Origin: Enterococcus raffinosus
GTDB lineage: Bacteria; Bacillota; Bacilli; Lactobacillales; Enterococcaceae
NCBI RefSeq assembly: GCF_018917525.1
Contig: NZ_JAHLOS010000032.1
Location: 1 to 54,445, forward strand
DNA: 54,445 nucleotides
Direction of reading: 5' to 3'
Each line of letters begins with the position of its first letter. Position 1 is the first letter of the stretch. Under the pieces are notes generated by a model. The model had not been told where the DNA came from. It searched no databases and worked only from the letters and a program-made list of their open reading frames with translations. The translations under genes and the position numbers were made by a program. Shown piece after piece: positions 29,090-37,689 of the stretch.

Positions 29090-29154
29090 CTATTTATTGG
29101 ACATAGATGAAGAAATTAGAAAAACTTTTATAGAAATTAGGAGGAATTTAATCC

Positions 29155-30228
29155 ATGTACGATCAACTGCAAGCCATCGAAGATCGTTATGAAGAGCTTG
29201 GCGAATTATTAAGCGACCCAGAAGTCATTAGTGATACGCAGCGCTTCATGCAGCTGTCAAAAGAAGAAGCCAATACTCGCGACACGGTAGCCACTTATCG
29301 TCGCTATAAAAAAGTGGTAGAGGGTATTAGTGATACAGAAGAATTATTAGGTGAGAATCTAGATGCCGATATGGCAGAAATGGCAAAAGAAGAGCTGTCA
29401 GATTTAAAGAAGGAAAAAGAAGTTTTAGAAGAGGAGATCAAGATTCTTCTGTTACCAAAAGACCCAAATGATGATAAAAATATCATCATGGAAATTCGCG
29501 GGGCTGCTGGTGGAGATGAAGCGGCACTATTTGCTGGCGATCTTTTCAATATGTACCAAAAATACGCAGAAAACCAAGGCTGGAAGACAGAAGTCATGGA
29601 AGCCAATGTAACTGGTATCGGCGGATATAAAGAAGTCATCATGATGATTACGGGTGACAATGTTTACTCGAAGCTAAAATACGAAAGCGGTGCACACCGT
29701 GTTCAACGTGTACCATCAACAGAATCTCAAGGTCGTATCCATACCTCGACTGCGACGGTTGTGGTGATGCCAGAGGCTGAAGAAGTTGAGATTGATATCG
29801 CAGACAAAGATATTCGGACAGATATTTATCACGCATCTGGTGCCGGCGGTCAGCACGTCAATAAGACGGCATCTGCGGTTCGTTTGACTCATTTACCAAC
29901 AGGGATCGCTGTTGCGATGCAGGACGAGCGTTCTCAAATCAAAAACCGTGAAAAAGCGATGAAGATTTTACGCGCACGTGTGTATGATAAAATCCAGCAA
30001 GAAGCACAGAGCGAATATGATGCGAGTCGTAAATCGGCTGTCGGAACAGGGGATCGTTCAGAACGTATTCGTACGTATAACTTCCCACAAAATCGGGTGA
30101 CGGATCACCGGATTGGCTTAACGATCCAAAAACTAGATCAAATTCTAGCAGGTAAGCTAGACGAGATTATTGATGCCTTGATTATGTATGATCAAACGCA
30201 GAAATTGGAAGAGATGCAAAATGGCTAA
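29155..30228 (+). CDS. prfA: Peptide chain release factor 1
   Basis: A 357-aa class I release factor. The GGQ motif that triggers peptidyl-tRNA hydrolysis is in [10 protein letters not shown] (about residue 231), and a PxT-type codon-reading region lies upstream (PSTESQGRI), which assigns it to RF1 (UAA/UAG) rather than RF2. ATG 29155 has AGGAGG upstream. The end overlaps prmC by 8 nt (ATGGCTAA). PrmC methylates the Gln of GGQ, so enzyme and substrate are coupled. Confidence 0.97.
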   Translation: MYDQLQAIEDRYEELGELLSDPEVISDTQRFMQLSKEEANTRDTVATYRRYKKVVEGISDTEELLGENLDADMAEMAKEELSDLKKEKEVLEEEIKILLLPKDPNDDKNIIMEIRGAAGGDEAALFAGDLFNMYQKYAENQGWKTEVMEANVTGIGGYKEVIMMITGDNVYSKLKYESGAHRVQRVPSTESQGRIHTSTATVVVMPEAEEVEIDIADKDIRTDIYHASGAGGQHVNKTASAVRLTHLPTGIAVAMQDERSQIKNREKAMKILRARVYDKIQQEAQSEYDASRKSAVGTGDRSERIRTYNFPQNRVTDHRIGLTIQKLDQILAGKLDEIIDALIMYDQTQKLEEMQNG

Positions 30229-31051
30229 AACTTACGTAGAAGTCCTGTCTGGGGCTTCTTCTTTTTTAGAGGCTCATGGAAAAGAAGGTTATGCGATCGA
30301 ATATCTTTTTCTAGCTCGTAAAAATTGGGATAAAACCCAATGGCTCTTGCATATGCGGGAGGAAATCTTACCAGCGGATGAAGCGTTGATTGCTAAAGAC
30401 ATCGAAAGCTTAATGGAAAATATTCCACCACAATATTTGTTGGGGTATGAATATTTCTTTGAACATCGCTTCAAGGTCACTACAGATACCTTGATTCCGC
30501 GACCAGAGACCGAAGAATTAGTCGCGCTATGCTTGTCCATGAATGAAAAGACGGCAAGAAAAGTTGTTGACATTGGTACAGGAACTGGAGCCATCGCGAT
30601 TAGCTTGAAGCTAGCTTGTCCAGCATGGGATATAACTGCTTTGGATATTTCGGAGGCAGCCCTGCGTGTCGCGGAAGAAAATGCGGCAAAATTACAGGTA
30701 CAAATTAATTTCCAGCAAAGCGATGTGTTGTCCGCAATTACTGAAAAGCAAGATATCATCATCAGTAATCCTCCTTATATCAGTCAAAGTGAATGGGATT
30801 TAATGGATGAAAGTGTTCTAACTTACGAACCTAAGCTGGCGCTTTTTGCGGAAAATGACGGATTAGCGATCTATCAAAAAATTGCGTCAGAAAGTCGTGA
30901 GCTTCTACAGCCAACGGGCATGATTTTCTTGGAAATTGGCTTTCAACAGGGGCGAGCGGTTCAAGAAATTTTTCAAGCGGCCTTTCCGCAAAAGAACATA
31001 CGTATCCATCAGGATATGTCGGGACATGATCGGATGGTTGTCATTCGCTAA
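30221..31051 (+). CDS. prmC: Release factor glutamine methyltransferase
   Basis: A 276-aa enzyme (HemK/PrmC) that N5-methylates the glutamine of the release-factor GGQ motif. The N-terminal helical domain (residues 1-75) is followed by a Rossmann methyltransferase domain with the SAM motif [12 protein letters not shown] (about 115) and the catalytic NPPY (about 183-186). The start is ATG 30221 inside the end of prfA; an upstream in-frame start would lie deep in prfA. Expression is likely coupled to prfA translation. Confidence 0.96.
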   Translation: MAKTYVEVLSGASSFLEAHGKEGYAIEYLFLARKNWDKTQWLLHMREEILPADEALIAKDIESLMENIPPQYLLGYEYFFEHRFKVTTDTLIPRPETEELVALCLSMNEKTARKVVDIGTGTGAIAISLKLACPAWDITALDISEAALRVAEENAAKLQVQINFQQSDVLSAITEKQDIIISNPPYISQSEWDLMDESVLTYEPKLALFAENDGLAIYQKIASESRELLQPTGMIFLEIGFQQGRAVQEIFQAAFPQKNIRIHQDMSGHDRMVVIR

Positions 31052-31117
31052 AAATTATTTTTAGCGAAAAAAATAATAAAAGAACACTGATACAGCAGTG
31101 TTCAAAAGCACAAAAAG

Positions 31118-31193
31118 TTATCAACATGGTTATACACACTTGACAATCGCGTTATCCACAATGTGAGGATAAGTTGCGAAAGAAAGTGTATAA
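31118..31193. promoter_or_regulatory. DnaA-box cluster upstream of ywlC
   Basis: Three 9-mers on the plus strand match the DnaA box: TTATCAACA (31118-31126), TTATACACA (31130-31138) and the perfect consensus TTATCCACA (31152-31160). A degenerate fourth lies on the minus strand (31185-31193). Neither dnaA nor dnaN is near, so it is not the origin. As I recall, one of the DnaA-binding clusters outside oriC in Bacillus subtilis lies near ywlC, the orthologue of the next gene. Confidence 0.65.
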
Positions 31194-31230
31194 ATGAGGA
31201 AAACTAGAGTAAAGGAGCTGTGGAGAAGCT

Positions 31231-32244
31231 GTGGAAACGAAAATTTTTCAAACGGATCAAATAAATCAAGCGGCGGCGTTATTGCGCCAAGGAGAGTTGG
31301 TGGCTTTTCCTACGGAGACTGTCTACGGATTGGGAGCTAACGCGCTTTTACCGGAGGCTGTCAAGCAAGTCTTTGCGGTTAAAGGACGTCCTAGTGACAA
31401 CCCGTTGATCGTCCATGTAGCTGATTTTTTGATGACTCAAGAATTTGTGGAAAGCTACCATCCTTTAACTGAAAAAATCGTTCAAAATTTTTGGCCAGGA
31501 CCGCTGACTTTGATTTTTTCGATCAAAAAGGGGAGTTTAAGTCCGATTGTGACCGGTGGTTTATCCACAGCTGCCTTTCGGATGCCAGATAATAAAAAAA
31601 CATTATCTTTGATTGAAAAAACAGGTGCGCCCTTAGTTGGGCCCAGTGCGAATACATCTGGCAAGCCGAGTCCAACAACAGCGTTACATGTTTTTCATGA
31701 CCTGAAAGGCAAAATTGCTGGGATTTTAGATGATGGGGCAACACAAATCGGGGTAGAGTCGACTGTCCTAGATCTGAGTGGTGAAGTACCGACGATTTTA
31801 CGTCCGGGCGCAGTGACAAAAGAAAAACTGGAAGAAGTTTTGGGGATTGAAGTTCCTTTAGACAAACATTTAGTCAAAGAGAGTGAAACGCCGAAAGCGC
31901 CTGGGATGAAATATAAACATTACTCGCCTGATGTGCCAGTTTTAATGATTAAACCGGGTGATTGGGAAAAAGCCATCGCTTGGGCCAATACAAACGGGAA
32001 AACAGTCGGTTTACTAGCGACGCCTAAAATTGCTGATAGCTATCCTTCAGCAGATCGCTTTGTTTTTGAAGAGGATTCAATCGAGGCGGCAACTCGCGGA
32101 TTATTCAGCGGGTTGAGAGCATTGGATGAAGCAAAACAAAGCGACGTAATCTTTGCAGAAGTCTTTCCAGAGGATCATCTAGGCTTGGCGTATATGAATC
32201 GCTTGAAGAAAGCGGCAGCACAAAAATATTTTACAGAAAAGTAA
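31231..32244 (+). CDS. ywlC: L-threonylcarbamoyladenylate synthase (Sua5/YwlC type)
   Basis: A 337-aa enzyme making threonylcarbamoyl-AMP from Thr, bicarbonate and ATP for the t6A37 modification of ANN-decoding tRNAs. The YrdC-like domain fills residues 1-200, with TETVYGLGANA, KGRPSDNPL and the SANTSG nucleotide-binding motifs. A C-terminal Sua5 domain (about 205-337) marks the long Sua5/TsaC2 form. The GTG start at 31231 has GGAG 5 nt upstream. It follows prmC after a 179-nt gap that holds a DnaA-box cluster. Confidence 0.95.
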   Translation: METKIFQTDQINQAAALLRQGELVAFPTETVYGLGANALLPEAVKQVFAVKGRPSDNPLIVHVADFLMTQEFVESYHPLTEKIVQNFWPGPLTLIFSIKKGSLSPIVTGGLSTAAFRMPDNKKTLSLIEKTGAPLVGPSANTSGKPSPTTALHVFHDLKGKIAGILDDGATQIGVESTVLDLSGEVPTILRPGAVTKEKLEEVLGIEVPLDKHLVKESETPKAPGMKYKHYSPDVPVLMIKPGDWEKAIAWANTNGKTVGLLATPKIADSYPSADRFVFEEDSIEAATRGLFSGLRALDEAKQSDVIFAEVFPEDHLGLAYMNRLKKAAAQKYFTEK

Positions 32245-32312
32245 ACAAAAGATTCGATTATCTGTTGAATCTTTCGTATACTTAAATCAGAAAATTGAAA
32301 GGTGGCGTTGGG

Positions 32313-33554
32313 ATGGATTACAAAGCACTAGATCCCGAACTATGGGGAGCAATTGAAAACGAGGCGGAGCGTCAAGAACAGAATATCGAATTGATCGCCT
32401 CAGAAAACATCGTGTCAGAAGCTGTAAGATTGGCACAAGGGAGTGTTCTGACAAATAAATATGCAGAAGGATACCCTGGTCGACGCTATTATGGCGGTTG
32501 TGAATTTGTCGATGTTGTAGAGAATTTAGCAATAGATCGCGCGAAAGAATTATTTGATGCGAAATTTGCGAATGTTCAGGCGCACTCTGGTTCACAAGCC
32601 AATCAAGCAGCTTATTTTTCATTGATCCAGCCTGGCGATACCGTTTTAGGAATGGATTTATCTGCGGGCGGCCATTTAACTCATGGCTCACCAGTGAATG
32701 TCAGTGGAAAGCTGTATAACTTTGTTAGCTATGGCGTGGACCCTCACACAGAAACGATCGACTATGAAGTCGTTCGTATTTTGGCACGGAAACATCAGCC
32801 TAAACTAATTGTAGCAGGAGCGAGCGCTTATAGCCGGACGATTGATTTTGCCCGTTTCCGTGAAATTGCCGATGAGGTAGATGCAAAATTGATGGTAGAT
32901 ATGGCCCATATCGCGGGACTAGTAGCAACTGGCTTACATCCTAACCCAGTACCTTATGCAGATATTGTGACTTCAACAACACATAAAACCTTGCGTGGAC
33001 CACGCGGAGGTTTAATCCTGACCAATGATGCAGATTTAGCTAAAAAAATTAATAGTGCAGTTTTCCCTGGACTGCAGGGCGGACCATTAGAGCATGTAAT
33101 TGCAGCCAAGGCTGTAGCTTTTAAGGAAGCTTTAGCTCCGGATTTCAAAGATTATAGTGAGCAGGTTTTAAAAAATGCGCAGGCAATGGTCAAGATCTTT
33201 AATCAAGCACCAGAGACACGTGTGATTTCTGGCGCTACGGATAATCATTTACTTTTAATCGAAGTGACAGGCTTTGATATCACTGGACGCGAAGCAGAAG
33301 AATTGTTAGACAGCGTGCATATTACCGTTAATAAAAACTCTATTCCTTTTGAATCAAAAAGCTTCAAAGAAACGAGCGGCGTCCGGATCGGGACACCGGC
33401 AATTACGAGTCGTGGATTTGTAGAGGAAGATGCAAAACAAGTGGCGGAATTAATGATTGAAACCTTGCGTTCTAAAGGCGATGAAACGAAACTGGCGGAG
33501 ATTCGCAAAGCAGTATTAGAATTAACAGAATCTCATCCAATTCAGTCACATTAG
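32313..33554 (+). CDS. glyA: Serine hydroxymethyltransferase
   Basis: A 413-aa PLP enzyme interconverting serine and glycine with tetrahydrofolate, the main one-carbon source. The PLP lysine lies in [14 protein letters not shown] (about residue 225), with ENIVSEAV and YPGRRYYGG near the N-terminus. ATG 32313 is chosen with AAAGGTGG upstream; the TTG at 32295 precedes the ribosome site. It lies 68 nt after ywlC, in the conserved order ywlC-glyA-upp. Confidence 0.97.
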   Translation: MDYKALDPELWGAIENEAERQEQNIELIASENIVSEAVRLAQGSVLTNKYAEGYPGRRYYGGCEFVDVVENLAIDRAKELFDAKFANVQAHSGSQANQAAYFSLIQPGDTVLGMDLSAGGHLTHGSPVNVSGKLYNFVSYGVDPHTETIDYEVVRILARKHQPKLIVAGASAYSRTIDFARFREIADEVDAKLMVDMAHIAGLVATGLHPNPVPYADIVTSTTHKTLRGPRGGLILTNDADLAKKINSAVFPGLQGGPLEHVIAAKAVAFKEALAPDFKDYSEQVLKNAQAMVKIFNQAPETRVISGATDNHLLLIEVTGFDITGREAEELLDSVHITVNKNSIPFESKSFKETSGVRIGTPAITSRGFVEEDAKQVAELMIETLRSKGDETKLAEIRKAVLELTESHPIQSH

Positions 33555-33579
33555 ACTAGTTTTCTGACACTAGTTGTCT

Positions 33580-33585
33580 TATAAT
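33580..33585 (+). promoter_or_regulatory. Probable -10 element of the upp leader transcript
   Basis: Consensus TATAAT directly upstream of the leader hairpins. The predicted start is around 33592. The -35 is weak. Confidence 0.5.
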
Positions 33586-33593
33586 TAGGAGAA

Positions 33594-33665
33594 ATGCAGA
33601 ATAATGATGTCTGTTTCTCAAGGCTACAGCAATGACCTGCGGAATAACATTCTGCCTCGTTTTTC
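33594..33665 (+). promoter_or_regulatory. Attenuator-like leader of upp
   Basis: A terminator-type hairpin GCGGAAT (33639-33645) / ATTCTGC (33649-33655) is followed by a T-rich run. The upstream copy GCAGAAT (33596-33602) can pair with the same ATTCTGC, giving an alternative fold. A 13-codon ORF (MQNNDVCFSRLQQ) runs from ATG 33594 to TGA 33633-33635, preceded by TTAGGAG. No PyrR binding loop is seen. Confidence 0.5.
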
Positions 33666-33710
33666 TACAAGAAAAATGAATACTTTAAAATGAGTAAGGA
33701 GCAATTTATT

Positions 33711-34340
33711 ATGGGTAAGTTTCAAGTAATTGATCATCCACTGATCCAACACAAATTAACGATCATTCGTGATAAAAACTGTGGAACGAAGGTGTTTCGT
33801 GAAGTAGTCAATGAAATCGCGATGTTGATGGCCTATGAAGTTTCACGAGATATGCCATTGGAGGATATCGAGATCGAAACACCGATCACGTTATCTACAC
33901 AAAAAACGTTATCAGGTAAAAAAGTTGCGATCGTACCAATCTTGCGTGCAGGTATTGGTATGGTAGATGGCATCCTAGAATTGATCCCGGCAGCAAAAGT
34001 CGGACATATCGGTATGTTCCGTGATGAAGAAACATTGGAACCACATGAATATTTCTTCAAAATGCCGGAAGATATCGACAGTCGTCAACTATTCATCGTT
34101 GACCCTATGTTAGCTACTGGTGGTTCGGCGATCATGGCGATCGACTCATTGAAAAAACGTGGTGCGTCAAACATGAAATTTGTTTGTTTAGTTGCTGCAC
34201 CTGAAGGCGTAAAAGCATTACAAGATGCTCATCCAGACGTTGATATTTATACAGCGGCGTTAGATGAACAATTAAACGAACAAGGCTACATCGTTCCAGG
34301 TTTAGGCGATGCAGGCGACCGTTTATTCGGAACAAAATAA
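33711..34340 (+). CDS. upp: Uracil phosphoribosyltransferase
   Basis: A 209-aa enzyme forming UMP from uracil and PRPP. The PRPP loop is in [11 protein letters not shown] (about residues 130-140), and the C-terminal [13 protein letters not shown] is the uracil-binding end of the family. The start ATG 33711 ([10 protein letters not shown], the canonical start) has AAGGAG 9 nt upstream; the in-frame ATG at 33690 precedes that site. An attenuator-like leader precedes it and a strong terminator follows. Confidence 0.97.
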   Translation: MGKFQVIDHPLIQHKLTIIRDKNCGTKVFREVVNEIAMLMAYEVSRDMPLEDIEIETPITLSTQKTLSGKKVAIVPILRAGIGMVDGILELIPAAKVGHIGMFRDEETLEPHEYFFKMPEDIDSRQLFIVDPMLATGGSAIMAIDSLKKRGASNMKFVCLVAAPEGVKALQDAHPDVDIYTAALDEQLNEQGYIVPGLGDAGDRLFGTK

Positions 34341-34345
34341 AAGTG

Positions 34346-34376
34346 AACGTGGTCGAATACTCGATCACGTTTTTTT
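34346..34376 (+). terminator. Terminator of upp
   Basis: AACGTGGTCGA (34346-34356) pairs with TCGATCACGTT (34361-34371) through one G:U pair, with a T7 run. Confidence 0.9.
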
Positions 34377-34379
34377 ACG

Positions 34380-34415
34380 CAAAAAAAGGTAGGCCAAATG
34401 ACTTGGCATACCTTT
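34380..34415 (-). terminator. Terminator of the DUF2187 gene
   Basis: GGTAGGCCAA (34388-34397) pairs with TTGGCATACC (34403-34412) with one mismatch. On the minus strand a T7 run follows; on the plus strand only TTTT. Confidence 0.75.
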
Positions 34416-34474
34416 TATGCTTAAGAAGACTGGTTCTGTGTATTTGCCTTGTGCTTAGCAAACTCATAAAGCCT

Positions 34475-34711
34475 CTAAATCTTCTTCATTTGTTTATAAT
34501 TGATGACGACAACGCCATTGGAATGACTGATTAGCTCTTCATTGTCTTGCTTTTCATCGATTTCAACGACAGCTGCGTTTTTCAATTGTTTAGCGACGAC
34601 TCCAGTTTGGGATTTGCCGCGGATAGTGAACATGACGTGTGTCTTAACGGGAAATTCTTTTCCAACTTCGGAAGGATCAACGTGCGTCTCTATTTTGCCA
34701 AATGTAGCCAT
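34475..34711 (-). CDS. DUF2187-family small protein
   Basis: A 78-aa soluble beta-rich protein resembling DUF2187 (Bacillus YkvS-like), including the pattern VMFTIRGKSQTGVVAKQL (part) and a C-terminal VVINYKQ strand. The function is unknown; the KOW/SH3-like look suggests a nucleic-acid or ribosome contact, which is only inference. ATG 34711 has AGGGGGC upstream on the minus strand. It is monocistronic, between upp and the tRNA gene. Confidence 0.72.
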   Translation of the reverse strand: MATFGKIETHVDPSEVGKEFPVKTHVMFTIRGKSQTGVVAKQLKNAAVVEIDEKQDNEELISHSNGVVVINYKQMKKI

Positions 34712-34800
34712 ATTTTTTAAACGCCCCCTTTTTTCACATACTTAATTTTAGCACATTTTCAAGTTTTTTTCATGTAATCGCTTTTTGAGAAGAATCTTAC

Positions 34801-34829
34801 TTTACTTTTTCGCAGAAGTTTCTTATAAT
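34801..34829 (+). promoter_or_regulatory. tRNA-Thr promoter
   Basis: TTTACT at 34801-34806, a 17-bp spacer and a consensus TATAAT at 34824-34829, 16 nt before the tRNA. Confidence 0.55.
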
Positions 34830-34845
34830 TTCTTTTGTACTAATC

Positions 34846-34918
34846 GCCAGCTTAGCTCAGTTGGTAGAGCAACGCACTCGTAACGCGTAGGTCACAGGTT
34901 CGAATCCTGCAGCTGGCA
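34846..34918 (+). tRNA. tRNA-Thr (anticodon CGU)
   Basis: The 73-nt sequence folds as a full cloverleaf: acceptor GCCAGCT/AGCTGGC, D-stem GCTC/GAGC, anticodon loop CTCGTAA with CGU (reads ACG, Thr), and T-loop TTCGAAT. A31-C39 and A49-C65 are mismatched. The CCA end is not encoded. It is a single tRNA gene with its own promoter and terminator. Confidence 0.96.
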
Positions 34919-34927
34919 CTACTTATA

Positions 34928-34972
34928 AAAGCCGTCGTATCAAGGTTTATCCTTCGATGATGACGGCTTTTT
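34928..34972 (+). terminator. Terminator after tRNA-Thr
   Basis: AAAGCCGTC (34928-34936) pairs with GACGGCTTT (34962-34970), with further pairing through CAAGG/CCTT, and T5. Confidence 0.85.
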
Positions 34973-35044
34973 ACTATCTCGTCATGAGTCAATAGCCAAC
35001 GTTGAATAGTTTTTTTAAGAATAGTAGATAAATGAAGGAGAGTT

Positions 35045-35659
35045 ATGGAAAAAGTTTATGGATTCCATCTTGGCGTATGGATATATATTTTATGTATGTA
35101 TTTCACCCAAACAACCTTTTCTTTTATGGCGTTGAATGTCTTTTTGGCATGGCTGCCAATTGTTTTTGCACAGCTCTTTCTAAAATTGAGAAGTAAATGG
35201 CGCTGGTTTTTTATGCCGTTGTTGTTTTTCCCCAATGTTCCATATTTAATGACAGATATGTTTCATTTGGCTAGTTTGAAGGTCTATCAGCCTGGCGGGC
35301 ATTTTTTGAGTGACAGTAATAGCTGGTGGTCCTATCTTTTATTATTATTGCCAGCTCTTATAATGGTTTTTCTGGGCATGGCGCAGGTGTTCAAACTATT
35401 TTCAGTAATCAGATTGCAGTTGATGAAGAAGATCGGGAGCTTCACCGTACTGTCAGTTCTTTCTAGTATCGCAGTTTACATTGGACGCTTTGATCGTGTT
35501 CATTCGATCGAATTATTTGTTCAACCGATGAACGTGCCGAAATTACTTGTTGGCAACTGGAGCTCTGAAAAAGTGCAGTTTGTTTTAATGTTTAGTATGT
35601 TGCAGTTGGGAATTTGGGGATTGATCTACTTTCTGCAACATGATTTTCAAGAAGAATAA
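35045..35659 (+). CDS. DUF1361-family membrane protein
   Basis: A 204-aa integral membrane protein with about six hydrophobic helices. Two segments, LLFFPNVPYLMTDMFHL (about 57-73) and SIAVYIGRFDRVHS (about 140-153), match the conserved motifs of DUF1361, a family of unknown function in Firmicutes. ATG 35045 has GGAGAG upstream. It is flanked by the tRNA terminator and its own terminator at 35669-35693, so it is monocistronic. Confidence 0.78.
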   Translation: MEKVYGFHLGVWIYILCMYFTQTTFSFMALNVFLAWLPIVFAQLFLKLRSKWRWFFMPLLFFPNVPYLMTDMFHLASLKVYQPGGHFLSDSNSWWSYLLLLLPALIMVFLGMAQVFKLFSVIRLQLMKKIGSFTVLSVLSSIAVYIGRFDRVHSIELFVQPMNVPKLLVGNWSSEKVQFVLMFSMLQLGIWGLIYFLQHDFQEE

Positions 35660-35668
35660 AGATTTTAC

Positions 35669-35693
35669 AAAGTCAGCGATGCTGACTTTTCTT
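35669..35693 (+). terminator. Terminator after the DUF1361 gene
   Basis: AAAGTCAGC (35669-35677) pairs perfectly with GCTGACTTT (35681-35689) around GAT, followed by T-rich sequence. Confidence 0.85.
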
Positions 35694-35748
35694 TAAGCAA
35701 AGAAGCGTCTATAATAAGGCAAGTATACTGTGGGAAAAGAGATGAACA

Positions 35749-36948
35749 ATGGATAGACTTAAAAAGAATAATAATGACAGCCGAATTGATTACGGCGTTA
35801 TTTTACCTGTTTTTATATTGTGTTTAATTGGGATGTTGTCACTTTATGTAGCTCTAGCTCATGATACTAATAGGGATACAAATATTTTTCGTGGGCTTGC
35901 GATGCAAGGGATTTGGTATGTAGTTGGAGCATTGGCGGTTGTAATTATCATTCATTTTGATGCAAAACTCCTATGGCGTTTAACCCCGTTCCTGTATGTA
36001 ATAGGTCTAGCAGTCATGCTTGCTTTGTTGAAGTATTACGATACAGCTCTATTCGATTCGACAGGGTCAAAAAACTGGTTCAAGTTTGGGACACTGACCT
36101 TCCAACCTTCGGAACTTATGAAGATTGCTTATATTTTAATGATGGCCTTGATTATCACTAAACATAATGTCGCAAATAAAGTTCGTTCTCTTAAGACGGA
36201 TGCGCTTCTTATTTCTAAAATGTTATTAGTGACTCTTCCAGTTTTAGGTTTGATTTTAGCCCAGAAGGATTTTGGGACAATGCTTGTCTTTTTAGCCATA
36301 TTTGCAGGAATGTTTTTGATGTCGGGAATCTCATGGTTAATCCTAGTTCCAACAATTATCTTAGCAATTATTGTGGGCGGGACTTTGATATTTTTAGTAA
36401 CAACAGATGCGGGGAGAGAAATTTTAACGCACATCGGATTCAAAAATTACCAGTTCGCACGGATTGATTCTTGGTTGGAACCATTTCATGACCCTCAAGG
36501 TAAAAGCTATCAATTAGCCCGAGCTTTAATGGCGATTGGTTCTGGCGGAGTTTTCGGGACAGGCTATAATGTCAGCAATGTCTATGTACCGGTACGGGAA
36601 TCGGATATGATCTTTACAGTCATTGGTGAAAACTTTGGGTTCATCGGCGGTGCTTTTGTAATTTTGATTTATTTTATTTTGATTTATCGTATGATTCGGT
36701 TATGCTTTGACATGAATAATGAGTTCTATGCCTATATTGCATCGGGAATCGTTATGATGATGCTGTTCCATGTTTTTGAAAATATCGGCGCAAATATCGG
36801 TTTGTTACCATTAACGGGGATTCCGTTGCCATTTATTAGTCAAGGCGGATCATCGATTCTGGGAAATATGATTGGAATCGGTTTGATTCTATCGATGCGT
36901 TATCAAAGTGCAGACAAACAACCTATCAGGAGGACACGCAGTGCTTAA
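35749..36948 (+). CDS. rodA: SEDS-family peptidoglycan polymerase, RodA type
   Basis: A 399-aa polytopic membrane protein of the SEDS family (RodA/FtsW/SpoVE), with ten or so helices, the SKNWFKFG and FQPSELMKIAYI motifs (about 105-130), and the C-terminal PLPFISQGGSS of the family. RodA polymerises lipid II glycan strands for cell elongation together with a class B PBP. RodA rather than FtsW is inferred from length and the lack of an extended tail. The ATG at 35749 has weak AAAAGAGATG upstream. It overlaps the next gene by 8 nt (GTGCTTAA). Confidence 0.9.
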   Translation: MDRLKKNNNDSRIDYGVILPVFILCLIGMLSLYVALAHDTNRDTNIFRGLAMQGIWYVVGALAVVIIIHFDAKLLWRLTPFLYVIGLAVMLALLKYYDTALFDSTGSKNWFKFGTLTFQPSELMKIAYILMMALIITKHNVANKVRSLKTDALLISKMLLVTLPVLGLILAQKDFGTMLVFLAIFAGMFLMSGISWLILVPTIILAIIVGGTLIFLVTTDAGREILTHIGFKNYQFARIDSWLEPFHDPQGKSYQLARALMAIGSGGVFGTGYNVSNVYVPVRESDMIFTVIGENFGFIGGAFVILIYFILIYRMIRLCFDMNNEFYAYIASGIVMMMLFHVFENIGANIGLLPLTGIPLPFISQGGSSILGNMIGIGLILSMRYQSADKQPIRRTRSA

Positions 36949-37294
36949 ATTTTATTGGTACCCAAAATGTTCAACTTGCCGCAAAGCTAAAGCTTGGTTA
37001 GAACAATCAGGTGTAGAGTTTGAAACAATTGATTTGGTTCAAGAGACACCTTCAGCGGAGAATTTTGAAAAGTGGCTGACTACTAGTGAATTGCCAGTCC
37101 GCAGATTCTTTAATACTAGCGGTATGAAATATCGTGAATTAGGCTTGAAGGACAAAATGGCGGATTTATCGATACAAGAAGCCAGTGAATTATTAGCAAG
37201 TGACGGGATGCTAGTGAAGCGCCCATTACTGATCAAAAATGATCAATTTTTATTAAACGGATTTAAAGAAACAACTTACGAAGGGACGTTCTAA
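36941..37294 (+). CDS. ArsC/Spx-family thioredoxin-fold protein (YusI-like)
   Basis: A 117-aa protein of the ArsC/Spx family with the CxxC motif in KCSTCRKA (residues 9-16) and the later VRRFFNTSG and KRPLLI segments. True arsenate reductases and Spx regulators share this fold; the small neighbour of gcvH in Bacillus (YusI) is the nearest match I recall, and its function is not known. GTG 36941 has AGGAGG 7 nt upstream and overlaps the end of rodA. It lies 4 nt before the GcvH-like gene. Confidence 0.85.
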   Translation: MLKFYWYPKCSTCRKAKAWLEQSGVEFETIDLVQETPSAENFEKWLTTSELPVRRFFNTSGMKYRELGLKDKMADLSIQEASELLASDGMLVKRPLLIKNDQFLLNGFKETTYEGTF

Positions 37295-37298
37295 ATAA

Positions 37299-37631
37299 AT
37301 GAGTTACTTGAAAAAAAATGAAGGTCTATGGATCTTACACAATGATAAAGATTTTTGTATGGGGCTAACTGCTGAAATGGCGGATACCCTTGGTGATGTG
37401 ACCTTCATCTCGTTGCCAAAAATTGGACAAGCGGTCAAAGCTGGCGAACCATTACTAGAAATTGAAGCAGAAAAGGCAGTCCAAGAATTCAAAAGTCCAT
37501 TAACAGGCGTGGTTTCATCGGTTAGTGAGAAGGTACTAGCTGATCCTGCTGCGTTGAATGTGAAAGAAGAATTGGATGCATGGATCTTGTCTTTACGAGA
37601 AGTCGATGTTGACGAGTTTGAAAACCTATAA
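37299..37631 (+). CDS. Glycine-cleavage H-like lipoyl protein (GcvH-L)
   Basis: A 110-aa single lipoyl-type domain. The lipoylation lysine is Lys59 in EIEAEKAVQEF, and the strand pattern around it fits GcvH, though it is shorter than classical H protein (about 125 aa). No gcvP or gcvT is near, so it may serve as a lipoyl carrier or relay rather than in glycine cleavage, as proposed for stand-alone GcvH/GcvH-L proteins in other Firmicutes. It follows the ArsC-like gene by 4 nt, the same pairing seen in Bacillus. Confidence 0.83.
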   Translation: MSYLKKNEGLWILHNDKDFCMGLTAEMADTLGDVTFISLPKIGQAVKAGEPLLEIEAEKAVQEFKSPLTGVVSSVSEKVLADPAALNVKEELDAWILSLREVDVDEFENL

Positions 37632-37650
37632 AGAAATTTTCATTTGATGT

Positions 37651-37679
37651 TTGACAGGAGAAAATCAGCCTGATATAAT
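37651..37679 (+). promoter_or_regulatory. Consensus promoter of the metNIQ leader
   Basis: Perfect TTGACA (37651-37656), a 17-bp spacer and perfect TATAAT (37674-37679). The T-box leader begins just downstream, so control must be mainly at the leader. Confidence 0.93.
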
Positions 37680-37689
37680 CCTTTCATAC

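Noticed and set aside
31052-31230. Replication origin at the DnaA boxes
   Set aside because: No dnaA, dnaN, rpmH or long A/T-rich unwinding region is present; the flanks are prmC and ywlC.
34343-34745. Plus-strand frames over the upp terminator and the DUF2187 gene
   Set aside because: They run across two terminator hairpins and antisense to a better-supported gene.
34846-34918. tRNA-associated integration site for the island
   Set aside because: The only tRNA lies 12 kb from the island, and I saw no copy of its 3' end near 47-54 kb.
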